A stretch of 53,743 nt of DNA from Candidatus Omnitrophota bacterium (lineage in GTDB: Bacteria > Hinthialibacterota > Hinthialibacteria > Hinthialibacterales > Hinthialibacteraceae): positions 1-53,743 of the forward strand of contig JABLXU010000037.1 in the NCBI GenBank assembly GCA_013177805.1, read 5' to 3'. Positions 16,904 to 24,999 of the stretch are shown one piece after another. The notes below the pieces were generated by a model, which made no database searches, had not been told where the DNA came from, and saw only the letters and a program-made list of their open reading frames with translations. The translations under genes were made by a program, and so were the position numbers. Numbering within the stretch: the stretch's first letter is position 1; the number at the start of each line of letters is the position of its first letter.

Positions 16904-17860
16904 ATGGAATCCACGTCCGCGTTACAGATTGAAAACTTGACCGTTCAACTGGCCTCCAAAACCGTTCTCCAGGAGATCAGCGTCACCATGCCCCGGGGAG
17001 CCATCGGCCTGCTCGGCCCCAATGGAGCCGGGAAAAGCACGTTACTCAAGACGGTGATGGGATTCATCCCCCCCGTGAAAGGGACCGCCCTGGTGTTTGG
17101 ATACAATTGCGCCAAGCAAGGGGCCGAGGTTAGGCAAATGATCGGCTATATGCCCGAGGAAGATACCTATATCCCCGGGATGTCGGCGGTGGAGTTTGTC
17201 TCGTACTGCGGGCTGCTGTGCGGCTTGCCCCCCAAGGAGGCGATGCTCCGGGCGCATCAGGTTTTGCATTATTGCGGCCTGGGCGAAGCGCGTTACCGCA
17301 AGGTGGAGACATATTCCACCGGCATGCGCCAGCGGATCAAACTGGCCCAAGCGCTGGTGCATGATCCCGACCTGTTGTTCCTGGATGAGCCGACGAACGG
17401 CCTGGATCCCCTGGGACGCAAGGCCATGCTGGAGTTGATTTCCGATGTGGCCCACAACAAGGGGATATCCGTCATCCTGTCGAGCCACCTGCTGCCGGAC
17501 GTGGAAATGGTCTGCGATCACGTGATGGTGCTCTTCCAGGGGAAACTGGCCACCTCGGGGCGCATTCAGGATCTCAAACAGTTGGCGCAAAAGTCTTACG
17601 AAGTCCGTATCAAAGGCGACGCGGAGCCGTTCGTGAACGTTATACGCGAGCGGGGAATCGCCATCAGTCCGAAACGGGACGGATTTCTGCGGATTTTGCT
17701 TACTGAAAACATGGAGACGGACACCCTTTTCGAGGCCGCGCGGGACAGTGGAACGCAAATCCGGCACATCACGCGGGAAGAGATGACGTTGAAAGAAGTC
17801 TTCGCCGCGGCGATTCAATCGACCAATGGAGAGCCGGCCCCCGGCCACGCGGAGACCTGA
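16904..17860 (+). CDS. ABC-2-type transporter ATP-binding protein, first pair
   Basis: 318 residues from ATG 16904, which has GGAAAG 6 bases upstream; in-frame ATGs at 16889 and 16844 are possible. Walker A GPNGAGKST, Q-loop region IGYMPEED, signature STGMRQRIKLAQAL, Walker B LLFLDEPTNGLD and the H-loop SSHLL are all intact, so it should hydrolyse ATP. The ~90-residue C-terminal extension is typical of the CcmA/NatA/gliding-type ATPases that pair with ABC-2 permeases. It is followed after 26 bases by its presumed permease (17887-18786), and by a second ATPase/permease pair. The transported substrate is unknown. Confidence 0.92.
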   Translation: MESTSALQIENLTVQLASKTVLQEISVTMPRGAIGLLGPNGAGKSTLLKTVMGFIPPVKGTALVFGYNCAKQGAEVRQMIGYMPEEDTYIPGMSAVEFVSYCGLLCGLPPKEAMLRAHQVLHYCGLGEARYRKVETYSTGMRQRIKLAQALVHDPDLLFLDEPTNGLDPLGRKAMLELISDVAHNKGISVILSSHLLPDVEMVCDHVMVLFQGKLATSGRIQDLKQLAQKSYEVRIKGDAEPFVNVIRERGIAISPKRDGFLRILLTENMETDTLFEAARDSGTQIRHITREEMTLKEVFAAAIQSTNGEPAPGHAET

Positions 17861-17886
17861 GGGAAGAGAGAAGGAGCATTCCAGCC

Positions 17887-18786
17887 GTGCCTGTTTATGA
17901 GCAAACGTACCGTCATTACGAAGGCGTTTACCGTCCACGGACGCTGATTTGGACCATTATCGCGAGCCGGGGCATCCGCCGGGTGTGGCAGACGAAGTGG
18001 TTCAAGATGGTGTTGTTCTTCTGTTTGGCTCCTTTTCTCATCCGGGCCATCCAGATCTACCTGTCGGTGAACCTGGAACTCTTGCAGTGGATGGGGTTTC
18101 CGGCGCAGCAGGTGGAAGAACTCCTGGCCATCGATGATCTGTTCTACCTCAATTTCCTTCAATCGCAGATGTTCGCCTGCTTTTTGATCACCCTGATCGC
18201 CGGAGCCGACCTGATCGCCTCCGACCGCCGCACCAAGGCACTGACTTTATATCTTTCCAAACCCATCACGCGGTTGGATTACCTGTTCGGCAAGGGAGCG
18301 GTGGCGCTGACCTACCTGTATGGGGTGACGCTTATCCCGGCCTTGTTGTTGATGTTCCTGTACGCCTTTTTCCACGAAGATTGGGGATATTTTTGGAGTC
18401 AGCGTACGCTGTTCCTGCGAATCGTGGTTTATTCGCATGTTCTGGTGTTGCCGATGGTCTTGATGATTCTGGCGGTATCTTCCCTCTCCAAGAGCAAGGT
18501 GAATTCCGTGGTCATGTTCTGCGTGATCTATTTGATTCCCCTTGCGTTGTGCAACATTTTACGGGAAACCCTGGACGATCCGATCATCACGCGGTTTATC
18601 CCGCGGGATTTCTGGTCGTTATTCTGTATACAAAATATTTGGGCCCAGCTGGGCAACACGGTTTTCAATCAGGATCTACCGTATGAAATGCATTGGATGT
18701 GGTACGCGGCGGGGATGGCGGTGGTATGGATCCTGTGCGGATGGGTTTTGCACCGCCAGATCCAGGCGGTGGAGGTGGTGAAATAG
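17887..18786 (+). CDS. ABC-2-type permease, first pair
   Basis: 299 residues beginning with GTG at 17887 behind AAGGAG. About six hydrophobic segments: ~40-60, ~95-115, ~145-170, ~180-205, ~210-225 and ~270-290. The start YEQTYRHYEG and the mid-region ADLIASDRRTKALTLYLSKPI(T) are typical of ABC-2 permeases, where the loop before the coupling helix carries a D-R-K-x3-L-x-L-x-S/T-x-P pattern. The protein would form the membrane part of an exporter with the ATPase encoded immediately upstream. It ends 4 bases before the second ATPase gene, so all four genes are likely one transcript. Confidence 0.85.
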   Translation: MPVYEQTYRHYEGVYRPRTLIWTIIASRGIRRVWQTKWFKMVLFFCLAPFLIRAIQIYLSVNLELLQWMGFPAQQVEELLAIDDLFYLNFLQSQMFACFLITLIAGADLIASDRRTKALTLYLSKPITRLDYLFGKGAVALTYLYGVTLIPALLLMFLYAFFHEDWGYFWSQRTLFLRIVVYSHVLVLPMVLMILAVSSLSKSKVNSVVMFCVIYLIPLALCNILRETLDDPIITRFIPRDFWSLFCIQNIWAQLGNTVFNQDLPYEMHWMWYAAGMAVVWILCGWVLHRQIQAVEVVK

Positions 18787-18790
18787 GGCC

Positions 18791-19714
18791 ATGGCGGTGA
18801 TTGAAATCCAGAATTTATCCAAGTGGTATGACATGGTGCTGGGCGTGAGTGACATCACCGCGCGGATCGAACCGGGTGTTACCGGCCTTTTGGGGCCCAA
18901 CGGGGCGGGCAAAAGCACGCTGATGAAACTGTTAACCGGGCAAATGAAAGCGGATACAGGCCACGCCGCCATCGGGGGGATTCCGGTCTGGAACCGGATC
19001 GCGCTGTACGAGATCGTGGGATTTTGCCCGGACATGGAGAAATTCTACGAACGCCTCACCGGCCACGAATTTTTGACTTACATGGCCCGTTTGCATGGCC
19101 TCCCCAAGAAGGCAGCGCGGGAAACCGCCTTCGAAGGCATGTGCCGGTTGGGACTGGAAGACGCCGTGGACAAACGCATCGGGGCCTACAGCAAGGGTAT
19201 GCGGCAACGGTTAAAATTTGCCCAGGCGATTCTGCACGATCCCCCGGTTCTGTTGTTGGATGAACCGTTGCAGGGGATGGATCCCCTGGGGCGGATGCAG
19301 TGCGTCGAGATGATCCGCGAATTCGGCCGGCGGGGCAAAACCGTGCTGGTCTCGAGTCATATTTTGCACGAAGTCGAAGAAATGACGCACCGGATTCTGG
19401 TGCTCAACCACGGGCAACTCCTGGCCGAGGGCGATGTCCACGAAATCCGCGAATTGATCGAAGAACAACCGCGCCACGTGCGCATTCAGACACCCAAACG
19501 GAGAGAACTCTCAAACATCCTGGTCGCGTTCCCCGAGGTGCAAACCATCAGCTTTGAAGAAGACCCGGAGGAGCTGACGGTGCAAACCCTGTCTCCGGAC
19601 GCCTTCTTCCAACGCCTGCCCGCGCTGGTGCTGGAGCAACACATCCCGATCACGCAAATCGCCACGCTGGATGACAACCTGGAATCCGTGTTCGAATACC
19701 TGGTGAAACCATGA
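18791..19714 (+). CDS. ABC-2-type transporter ATP-binding protein, second pair
   Basis: 307 residues. Walker A GPNGAGKST, signature YSKGMRQRLKFAQAI, Walker B VLLLDEPLQGMDP and H-loop SSHIL are intact. Compared with the first ATPase, the D-loop region reads LQGMDP rather than TNGLDP. The C-terminal extension is again ~90 residues. The gene lies 4 bases after the first permease and overlaps the second permease by ATGA. Two ATPases and two permeases in a row could form two homodimeric exporters or one heteromeric exporter; the sequence alone does not decide. Confidence 0.92.
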   Translation: MAVIEIQNLSKWYDMVLGVSDITARIEPGVTGLLGPNGAGKSTLMKLLTGQMKADTGHAAIGGIPVWNRIALYEIVGFCPDMEKFYERLTGHEFLTYMARLHGLPKKAARETAFEGMCRLGLEDAVDKRIGAYSKGMRQRLKFAQAILHDPPVLLLDEPLQGMDPLGRMQCVEMIREFGRRGKTVLVSSHILHEVEEMTHRILVLNHGQLLAEGDVHEIRELIEEQPRHVRIQTPKRRELSNILVAFPEVQTISFEEDPEELTVQTLSPDAFFQRLPALVLEQHIPITQIATLDDNLESVFEYLVKP

Positions 19715-20556
19715 TGGATCTGCGAGCCCGCGTTGTGTATCCCCTGACCGCCCTGGTGACCGTCAACACCCGCATGTCCCTGATGAGCCGTAAAGTATTG
19801 TTTCCCGCGGTGATCGTTTCATTCCCGTTGCTTCTGGTGTTAATCTTCCGGCTGATCTTTGCCATCTGGGGACCGCCGAGCAACGATCCGGCCGACCAGG
19901 ACCCGTATACCATGTATTCGGTCCTGTGCGTCTCGCTGTATTTGCAGTTCGTGGTTCCCTTGGCCGCCTTGCTCAAGGGCATGACGACGTTTTACGAAGA
20001 GATCGAGGAAGGAACCTTGATGTTTTTGCGGTTGCGTCCGGTGCCGCGGGTGCTGATCATCACCGGGAAATTCCTGGCCTATGTGGTCACCGTATCGCTG
20101 CTGTTGATCATTTCTTTGTGGAGTTCGTACGCGATCCTGAGCAGTATTCCTGGCTCGGACATGTTCTGGGGCGATTTGAAGATTCTGCTTAAGGATACCT
20201 GGATTCTTTGCCTGGGTCTGGCGGCGTACGGGGCGGTGATGATGTTGGTGGGCACTTATTTCAAACGCTCCATCCTGATGGGCATCTTCTTGCTCTTTGT
20301 GTGGGACGCGTGGGCGGCCTATATTCCCGGATCAGCCCATAAATTCACGATCAAGCATTACCTGCAATCCATTTTTCCCCATCAACGGGAGAGCCGTGGC
20401 GTGCAAGGCATAATCGACGCCCTGCTGAGCCAGAATACGCCGTCCTCAATGACGGTTTCGGTGATTACGCTGCTGCTGGTCGTGGCGGCTTGTATCGCGC
20501 TGACCACCCTGGCGTTCCAATTCAAAGATCTCAGCGGTGCCCCGGAAGGGGATTAA
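19711..20556 (+). CDS. ABC-2-type permease, second pair
   Basis: 281 residues; starts with ATG ATG at 19711/19714, the first overlapping the stop of the ATPase gene. Around six membrane segments are visible, including KVLFPAVIVSFPLLLVLIF near residue 35 and a C-terminal helix (VITLLLVVAACIALTTL). The YEEIEEGTLMFLRLRPVPR segment at ~92-110 is the conserved cytosolic coupling region of ABC-2 permeases (E-x2-x-G-T-x3-L). It differs from the first permease by having a periplasmic loop after helix 1 (GPPSNDPADQDPYT). Translational coupling to the ATPase gene is expected from the overlap. Confidence 0.83.
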   Translation: MMDLRARVVYPLTALVTVNTRMSLMSRKVLFPAVIVSFPLLLVLIFRLIFAIWGPPSNDPADQDPYTMYSVLCVSLYLQFVVPLAALLKGMTTFYEEIEEGTLMFLRLRPVPRVLIITGKFLAYVVTVSLLLIISLWSSYAILSSIPGSDMFWGDLKILLKDTWILCLGLAAYGAVMMLVGTYFKRSILMGIFLLFVWDAWAAYIPGSAHKFTIKHYLQSIFPHQRESRGVQGIIDALLSQNTPSSMTVSVITLLLVVAACIALTTLAFQFKDLSGAPEGD

Positions 20557-20750
20557 ACCGTTCTCCTTCCCATTTTTCTTTCTAGGGAGCATTCTCCCAA
20601 AATCCCCGCCCGAATTGCTTTTACCCGATATTAAGTTAAGCTTTTCCCTTCCAGGATGTGTGGATCCATGCGTACTCCATATATCCCGAAAATCCGAGGT
20701 TGGTTCAGCAGGGCCGCCGCAAATATTCAATCCCCGATGCCGGAGGCATG

Positions 20751-21410
20751 ATGAAAGCTGTCATTTTCGATATGGATGGTGTGTTGATCGATAGTGAGAA
20801 AATCCATCAGCAAGCGGAGATCCATTCCCTAGGCCGTCTGGGAGTGCAAGTGACGCCGGCCGATTTGAAGCCGTTCGCGGGAGCCAGCCGGACCTTGTTC
20901 CGGGAGGGATTGTCGCAACGGTTCGGCCATCATTTGGACTGGGATGCCTTCTTCGCCGAGAAAGACCGTGTGTTGTTCGAAAGAATGAAAGACGTGAAAC
21001 CGGTCCCCGGGGTATTGCCCTTGTTGCAGGAACTGCAGGCCAACGGGATGCGCCTGGCCGTGGCCACCAGTTCTCAACGCCCCGTGCTCGCGTTCATCAT
21101 GGAGAAATTCAATCTGGACGGCGTGTTCGATGTGAAGCTCTGCGCCAATGACATTACCCGCAGCAAACCCGATCCGGAAATATTTCTGTTGGCGGCGGAC
21201 CGCTTAGGGATTCCTCCGGAGGATTGCGCGGCGGTCGAGGATTCCATTAACGGCGTGCGGGCCGCGAAAGCCGCCGGGATGTATACCATCGCCATCACCA
21301 CCAGTTTCCCGCGGGAACAATTGGACGCGGCGGATTTGATTATCGACCGCTACGAGGAATTGCCGGTCGAGGTGCTGCTCTCTCCCCGGAACGCGTACCC
21401 CGCCAGATAA
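20751..21410 (+). CDS. HAD-superfamily phosphatase, beta-phosphoglucomutase/CbbY-like
   Basis: 219 residues from ATG 20751 with GGAGG upstream; an ATG directly before it (20748) is too close. HAD motifs: I FDMDGVLIDSE (nucleophile Asp and acid/base Asp), II ATSS, III KPDPEIFLLAADRLG, IV VEDSINGVRAAKAAGM. The helical cap after motif I puts it in subfamily IA with beta-PGM, CbbY and Gph. It should dephosphorylate a small phosphorylated metabolite or interconvert hexose phosphates; the substrate cannot be fixed. It stands between the ABC operon and the convergent exporter gene. A second, distinct member is at 46118-46828. Confidence 0.9.
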   Translation: MKAVIFDMDGVLIDSEKIHQQAEIHSLGRLGVQVTPADLKPFAGASRTLFREGLSQRFGHHLDWDAFFAEKDRVLFERMKDVKPVPGVLPLLQELQANGMRLAVATSSQRPVLAFIMEKFNLDGVFDVKLCANDITRSKPDPEIFLLAADRLGIPPEDCAAVEDSINGVRAAKAAGMYTIAITTSFPREQLDAADLIIDRYEELPVEVLLSPRNAYPAR

Positions 21411-21483
21411 CACTTGCTTCCGCTTGTTCCCGCCATCCGGCGGGTCTCTTGGCCGGGCCGGGAGAGGAGTTTTCCGGCTAGAA

Positions 21484-23277
21484 TCACGCCCGGATGCCCA
21501 GACTCTCCTCCAACAACTGGCGGCGGTAAATCCGCGCGTAGAGTCCACCGCGGGCGGTCAACTCTTCGTGGGTCCCTTCTTCCACGATCCGGCCTTCATC
21601 CAGCACGAGAATATGATCGGCGTTTTTCACGGTGGAAATGCGGTGGCTGATCAGAATGGCAGTGCCGCGGTGGAGGTCGCCGGCGATGCCGCGCAGGATG
21701 GCTTCCTCCGTGTCCGTGTCCACGCTGGAGAGGCTGTCGTCGAGGATAAGGATGGGGCGTTGAAGCAGCAGGGCGCGGGCGATGCCGGTCCGTTGTTTTT
21801 GACCGCCGGACAGGGTGATGCCCCGCTCGCCTACTTCCGTTTCGTAGCCATGGGGAAACATGGCCAGATCCCGGCTGATCTGGGCGCGTTCGGCGGCGGC
21901 GGTTATCGCTTCCTCCGGCACTTCTTCGGGTCCGGTCACGCCGAAAAGGATGTTGTTGCGCAGCGTGTCGGAGAAGAGAAACACCTCTTGGGACACATAC
22001 GCGATGGAACGGCGCAGGACATCCAAGGGGATTTCGTTGATGTCGCGGCCGTCATAGAAGATCATGCCGTCCGGCACGGGATAGAGGTGCAACAGCAAAT
22101 TGACAAGCGTGGTTTTTCCGCAACCGGTGGGGCCTACGACCGCCAGCGTCTGGCCGGCGCCGACTTTGAACGAAATCCCCTGGAGAACCGGCGGAGAATT
22201 TGGATCGTACGCGAACGTGAGATTCCGGGCTTCGATCGTCCCCCGCAACTGGGGAATATCCCCCGAACCGGGAATGTCCGCCACGTCGGGCTGCGTGGCC
22301 AGGATGCCTTGCAGACGCCGCCAGGACGCCACGCCGCGGTGGATGACATTGATGATCCAGCCCATGGCGATGATCGGCCACATGAGCATTTGGTAGTACA
22401 AGGCGAATTGCACCAGGTCGCCCAACTGCAACTCCCCCTGGATGACTTTCAATCCGCCCCGCCACAAAATCAACACCACACCCAGTCCCCCGATGAAGCG
22501 CATAAAGGGGAACAACAGGCCGCGCAGTTTCACCTGCTCCATGTTTTTTTGCACGTACCGCTCGTTGATCGCGCGGAACCGGCCGATCTCGGCTTCCTCC
22601 TGACAATACGCCTTGATAACCCGGATGCCGGAGAAATTTTCTTGCGCCTTGGCGGTCAATTCGGAATAAATTTCCTGGGCTTGGCGGTAAATCTGGTGCA
22701 ATTTCCGGGTGTTGAAATTCACGTACAACAGCATGAAGGTGATGGGCGCGAGGAGCGTGAAGGTCAACACCACGTCCAAACGGAACATGGCATAGAGCGC
22801 CAGGGTGGTTAAAAAAATGGTCTGCACGGGATACATGATCCCCGGGCCGACCAACAGGCGGACCTGCTCGATATCGCTGGTGAAACGGGTCATCAGGTCC
22901 CCGGTGCGGATGCGGTGATAAAATCCCGGGCTGAGCCGCTGGATATGAGCGAAAAAGTCGTTGCGCAGCGCCTGGTCGAAATGCCGCGACGCGCCGATGA
23001 TCGTCCATCGCGCCAGAAACAGCATGACGCCGGCCGTGGCCGCCAGTCCCAGGATGATCAAGCACGACATCACCAATTCGGAGGGAGTGGTGCCGCGTTC
23101 GATCTGATTGATCACGGTCTTTACGTAGGCAGGCACCCAAATGGCGAAATAGCTGTACAGCAACAGGCAGATGATTCCCGCAATATCGTGCCCCATCACG
23201 GGGCGCAGATACGCCAGCAGCGCGCGCCATAAACTCGGCGCGGGATATTGGGTAACGGGATTCCGGGACTCAGGCAT
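21484..23277 (-). CDS. MsbA/LmrA-like ABC exporter, membrane and ATPase domains fused
   Basis: 597 residues. Residues ~1-330 form the six-helix exporter domain (RTGDLMTRFTSDIEQVRLLV is the typical intracellular loop). The ATPase follows: Walker A GPTGCGKTTLV, Q-loop YVSQEVFLF, signature LSGGQKQRTGIARAL, Walker B ILILDDSLSSVD and H-loop ISHRIST. The Walker B aspartate is followed by Asp instead of the usual catalytic Glu (LDDSLSSVD); that substitution is known in some heterodimeric exporters with a degenerate site and in a number of bacterial homodimers. Substrate could be lipid, peptide or drug. The protein is a half-transporter and must dimerise. No partner half-transporter is adjacent. Confidence 0.9.
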   Translation of the reverse strand: MPESRNPVTQYPAPSLWRALLAYLRPVMGHDIAGIICLLLYSYFAIWVPAYVKTVINQIERGTTPSELVMSCLIILGLAATAGVMLFLARWTIIGASRHFDQALRNDFFAHIQRLSPGFYHRIRTGDLMTRFTSDIEQVRLLVGPGIMYPVQTIFLTTLALYAMFRLDVVLTFTLLAPITFMLLYVNFNTRKLHQIYRQAQEIYSELTAKAQENFSGIRVIKAYCQEEAEIGRFRAINERYVQKNMEQVKLRGLLFPFMRFIGGLGVVLILWRGGLKVIQGELQLGDLVQFALYYQMLMWPIIAMGWIINVIHRGVASWRRLQGILATQPDVADIPGSGDIPQLRGTIEARNLTFAYDPNSPPVLQGISFKVGAGQTLAVVGPTGCGKTTLVNLLLHLYPVPDGMIFYDGRDINEIPLDVLRRSIAYVSQEVFLFSDTLRNNILFGVTGPEEVPEEAITAAAERAQISRDLAMFPHGYETEVGERGITLSGGQKQRTGIARALLLQRPILILDDSLSSVDTDTEEAILRGIAGDLHRGTAILISHRISTVKNADHILVLDEGRIVEEGTHEELTARGGLYARIYRRQLLEESLGIRA

Positions 23278-23404
23278 AGCCGTGTTGGGTCTTGTTCCTT
23301 TATGAGACTATTTTGACTTCTCCCGTATGGATTCGCAATCGGCGACCGATCCGGATGCCTGTTTTCCCTGCCGGAAGAATGAATGGGGTCTCACCAGATT
23401 CTAC

Positions 23405-23968
23405 TCAGGTGGTTAAGGTGGAACATTCCGGGCCGAAGATTTTATAGATCTGATAATGCGGATTGGCGAGCAGGCCTTGCGTCCGGCTGACGGTAACGGC
23501 CAGCCGTTCGGCTGCTTCCCGCACCGCTCCGGGATCGAGATTCGCAAAGGTTGCCTGCCATAAGGTTCCCCGGATCAGGCTATCCGGCCGCTCTTCGCCG
23601 GGTCCCAGGGCGCGCAGCGCGTCCAAAACCGCTTCGGCGGTCCCGTCCATGCGGTCCTGGACCAGGATGAGCGCGGTGGAGGAATCCGGCACGGGCAGAA
23701 CAGCGCCTTCAGCCAAGGTTTTCTCTGACGGAACGATGCGCCACGTGTGTTTGTTGGGATTAGCGAAGAACCAGGTTTTTTCCACAAGGCGGGTGGCGGT
23801 TTGCAGCGCAAACCGGGAATCCCGCCCGGAAAACCCGAGTTCCCAAAACTCCGAGCGGCGCAGGGAGGCCAGGTTATCAAATCCCAAGCGGGTGCGGGCG
23901 GCCTGGAGAGCGGTCCGGGCGATGTTATCGGGGATTTTCAAGGTTACGTAAACCTGTATCGCGTCCAT
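23405..23968 (-). CDS. Protein of two tandem PurS-like domains
   Basis: 187 residues. The first half follows the PurS pattern (~80-residue subunit of FGAM synthase): VYVTLKIPDN start, then LGFDNLASLRRSEFWELGF, and ANP at 69-71 ahead of a terminal strand (TWRI). The second half repeats it more loosely: ALILVQDRM start, LRALG, LIRGTLWQA, ANP at 168-170 and YQIYKI. PurS proteins normally dimerise and bridge PurL and PurQ; in the large single-chain PurL of enterobacteria the N-terminal domain is structurally like a PurS dimer. This protein may therefore be a fused PurS dimer. The assignment rests on pattern reading without a search. No purL or purQ gene is adjacent. Confidence 0.6.
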   Translation of the reverse strand: MDAIQVYVTLKIPDNIARTALQAARTRLGFDNLASLRRSEFWELGFSGRDSRFALQTATRLVEKTWFFANPNKHTWRIVPSEKTLAEGAVLPVPDSSTALILVQDRMDGTAEAVLDALRALGPGEERPDSLIRGTLWQATFANLDPGAVREAAERLAVTVSRTQGLLANPHYQIYKIFGPECSTLTT

Positions 23969-24023
23969 AATATTGGAAAATTCTACCGGCGGCTATGTTA
24001 AAAGGGAAGAGAGAGAAAATCGG

Positions 24024-24120
24024 TGGTATAATTAAATTGAGAAGGTCGCCGTTGCGTGTCGAGGATTGCATGGGGTTGACACTCGATGAAAGCGGCGGAT
24101 AGACTTCGGCGTATAAACCT
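24024..24120 (+). promoter_or_regulatory. Promoter region ahead of the isomerase-riboflavin cluster
   Basis: An extended -10 element TGGTATAAT lies at 24024-24032. A consensus TTGACA lies at 24076-24081 with a weak GATAGA 16 bases further on (24098-24103). Either could drive the downstream genes. No FMN-riboswitch (RFN) conserved segments are seen between here and 24180. Confidence 0.4.
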
Positions 24121-24180
24121 TATGATACGGTGGGAACGTATCACGGCCGGTTTGGGTTTGTGGGACAAAGGGGTTATTTT

Positions 24181-24999
24181 ATGTATCTTTCCATCTCATC
24201 CTATTCGTGGTTGCCATCCTCGTTCCTGGGAAAGCTTCGTTTGGTGCATGAGCAGGGGATCGAGGGGGTGGAAATTTTTGCGACACCCCGCCACTTGGAC
24301 ATCAACAACCCGGAAGAAATCCAGCAGGCTGGGATTATGATCCGGGATCTAGGGTTCCGGTATGTCACCATGCACGCGCCCAGCAGCGTGGGGGATCTAT
24401 CCAGTCCCGATGAATCGTTGCGGGAGGAAACCATTCTGGCATGCCAACGGACGTTGGACGCCGCCATGTTGGTCGGCGCGTCCCTGGTTACGTTTCATCC
24501 CTCCAGCATCGAGGGTGAGATGACGCAGTCCAAGGAACGCTGGATTTCCCTGCAGGAATCGTTGCGGGACCTGAGCGGCTATGGGGAAGACCGGGATTTG
24601 AACGTGGCGATTGAAAATTTCCCGAAGCCTCTTTTCGGGTGTGATCCGAGGGAACTCTACCATCAGATCAGTTCGCTGAACCTTCCCAATGTGGGCATGT
24701 GCCTGGATATCGGACATGCTTTCGTCGGCGGCCATCTGCCCGCCGTGCTTGCGGAATTCGGGGAGAAAATCTTCTCGGTGCATGCCAGTGACAACCGGGG
24801 CCGCGTGGACGAACACATGACTCCCGGCCAGGGGGTGGTTCCTTGGGAAGAGATAATCACCGGCCTGCGCCAGCTGGAATTCCGTGGTCCTTTCGTGGTG
24901 GAAGTGCGCGATGGCCGGAGGTTCGAGCTGATCCTGCATGATATCATCGGATTCGCGGATAAAATGGGATTAAGCGGGGTTGGACAATTGTCTCATTGA
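24181..24999 (+). CDS. Sugar phosphate isomerase/epimerase-like TIM barrel protein
   Basis: 272 residues from ATG 24181 (AAAGGGG ~8 bases upstream). The fold is that of xylose-isomerase-like/AP endonuclease family 2 TIM barrels: GIEGVEIFA near the N-terminus, VTMHAPSS, LVTFHPSS, VAIENFP, then MCLDIGHAF and VHASDNRG near the C-terminus. The metal-binding set of these enzymes is visible as His in MHAP and FHPS, Glu in AIENF, Asp/His in LDIGH, His in VHASD and Glu in VVEVRD. The reaction is unknown; family members isomerise sugars, inosose or hydroxypyruvate. The stop codon overlaps the ribD start codon, so it is translationally coupled to the riboflavin genes. Confidence 0.85.
   Translation: MYLSISSYSWLPSSFLGKLRLVHEQGIEGVEIFATPRHLDINNPEEIQQAGIMIRDLGFRYVTMHAPSSVGDLSSPDESLREETILACQRTLDAAMLVGASLVTFHPSSIEGEMTQSKERWISLQESLRDLSGYGEDRDLNVAIENFPKPLFGCDPRELYHQISSLNLPNVGMCLDIGHAFVGGHLPAVLAEFGEKIFSVHASDNRGRVDEHMTPGQGVVPWEEIITGLRQLEFRGPFVVEVRDGRRFELILHDIIGFADKMGLSGVGQLSH

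Noticed and set aside
24000..24180. FMN riboswitch upstream of the riboflavin genes
   Set aside because: No RFN conserved segments found by eye; only promoter-like hexamers.
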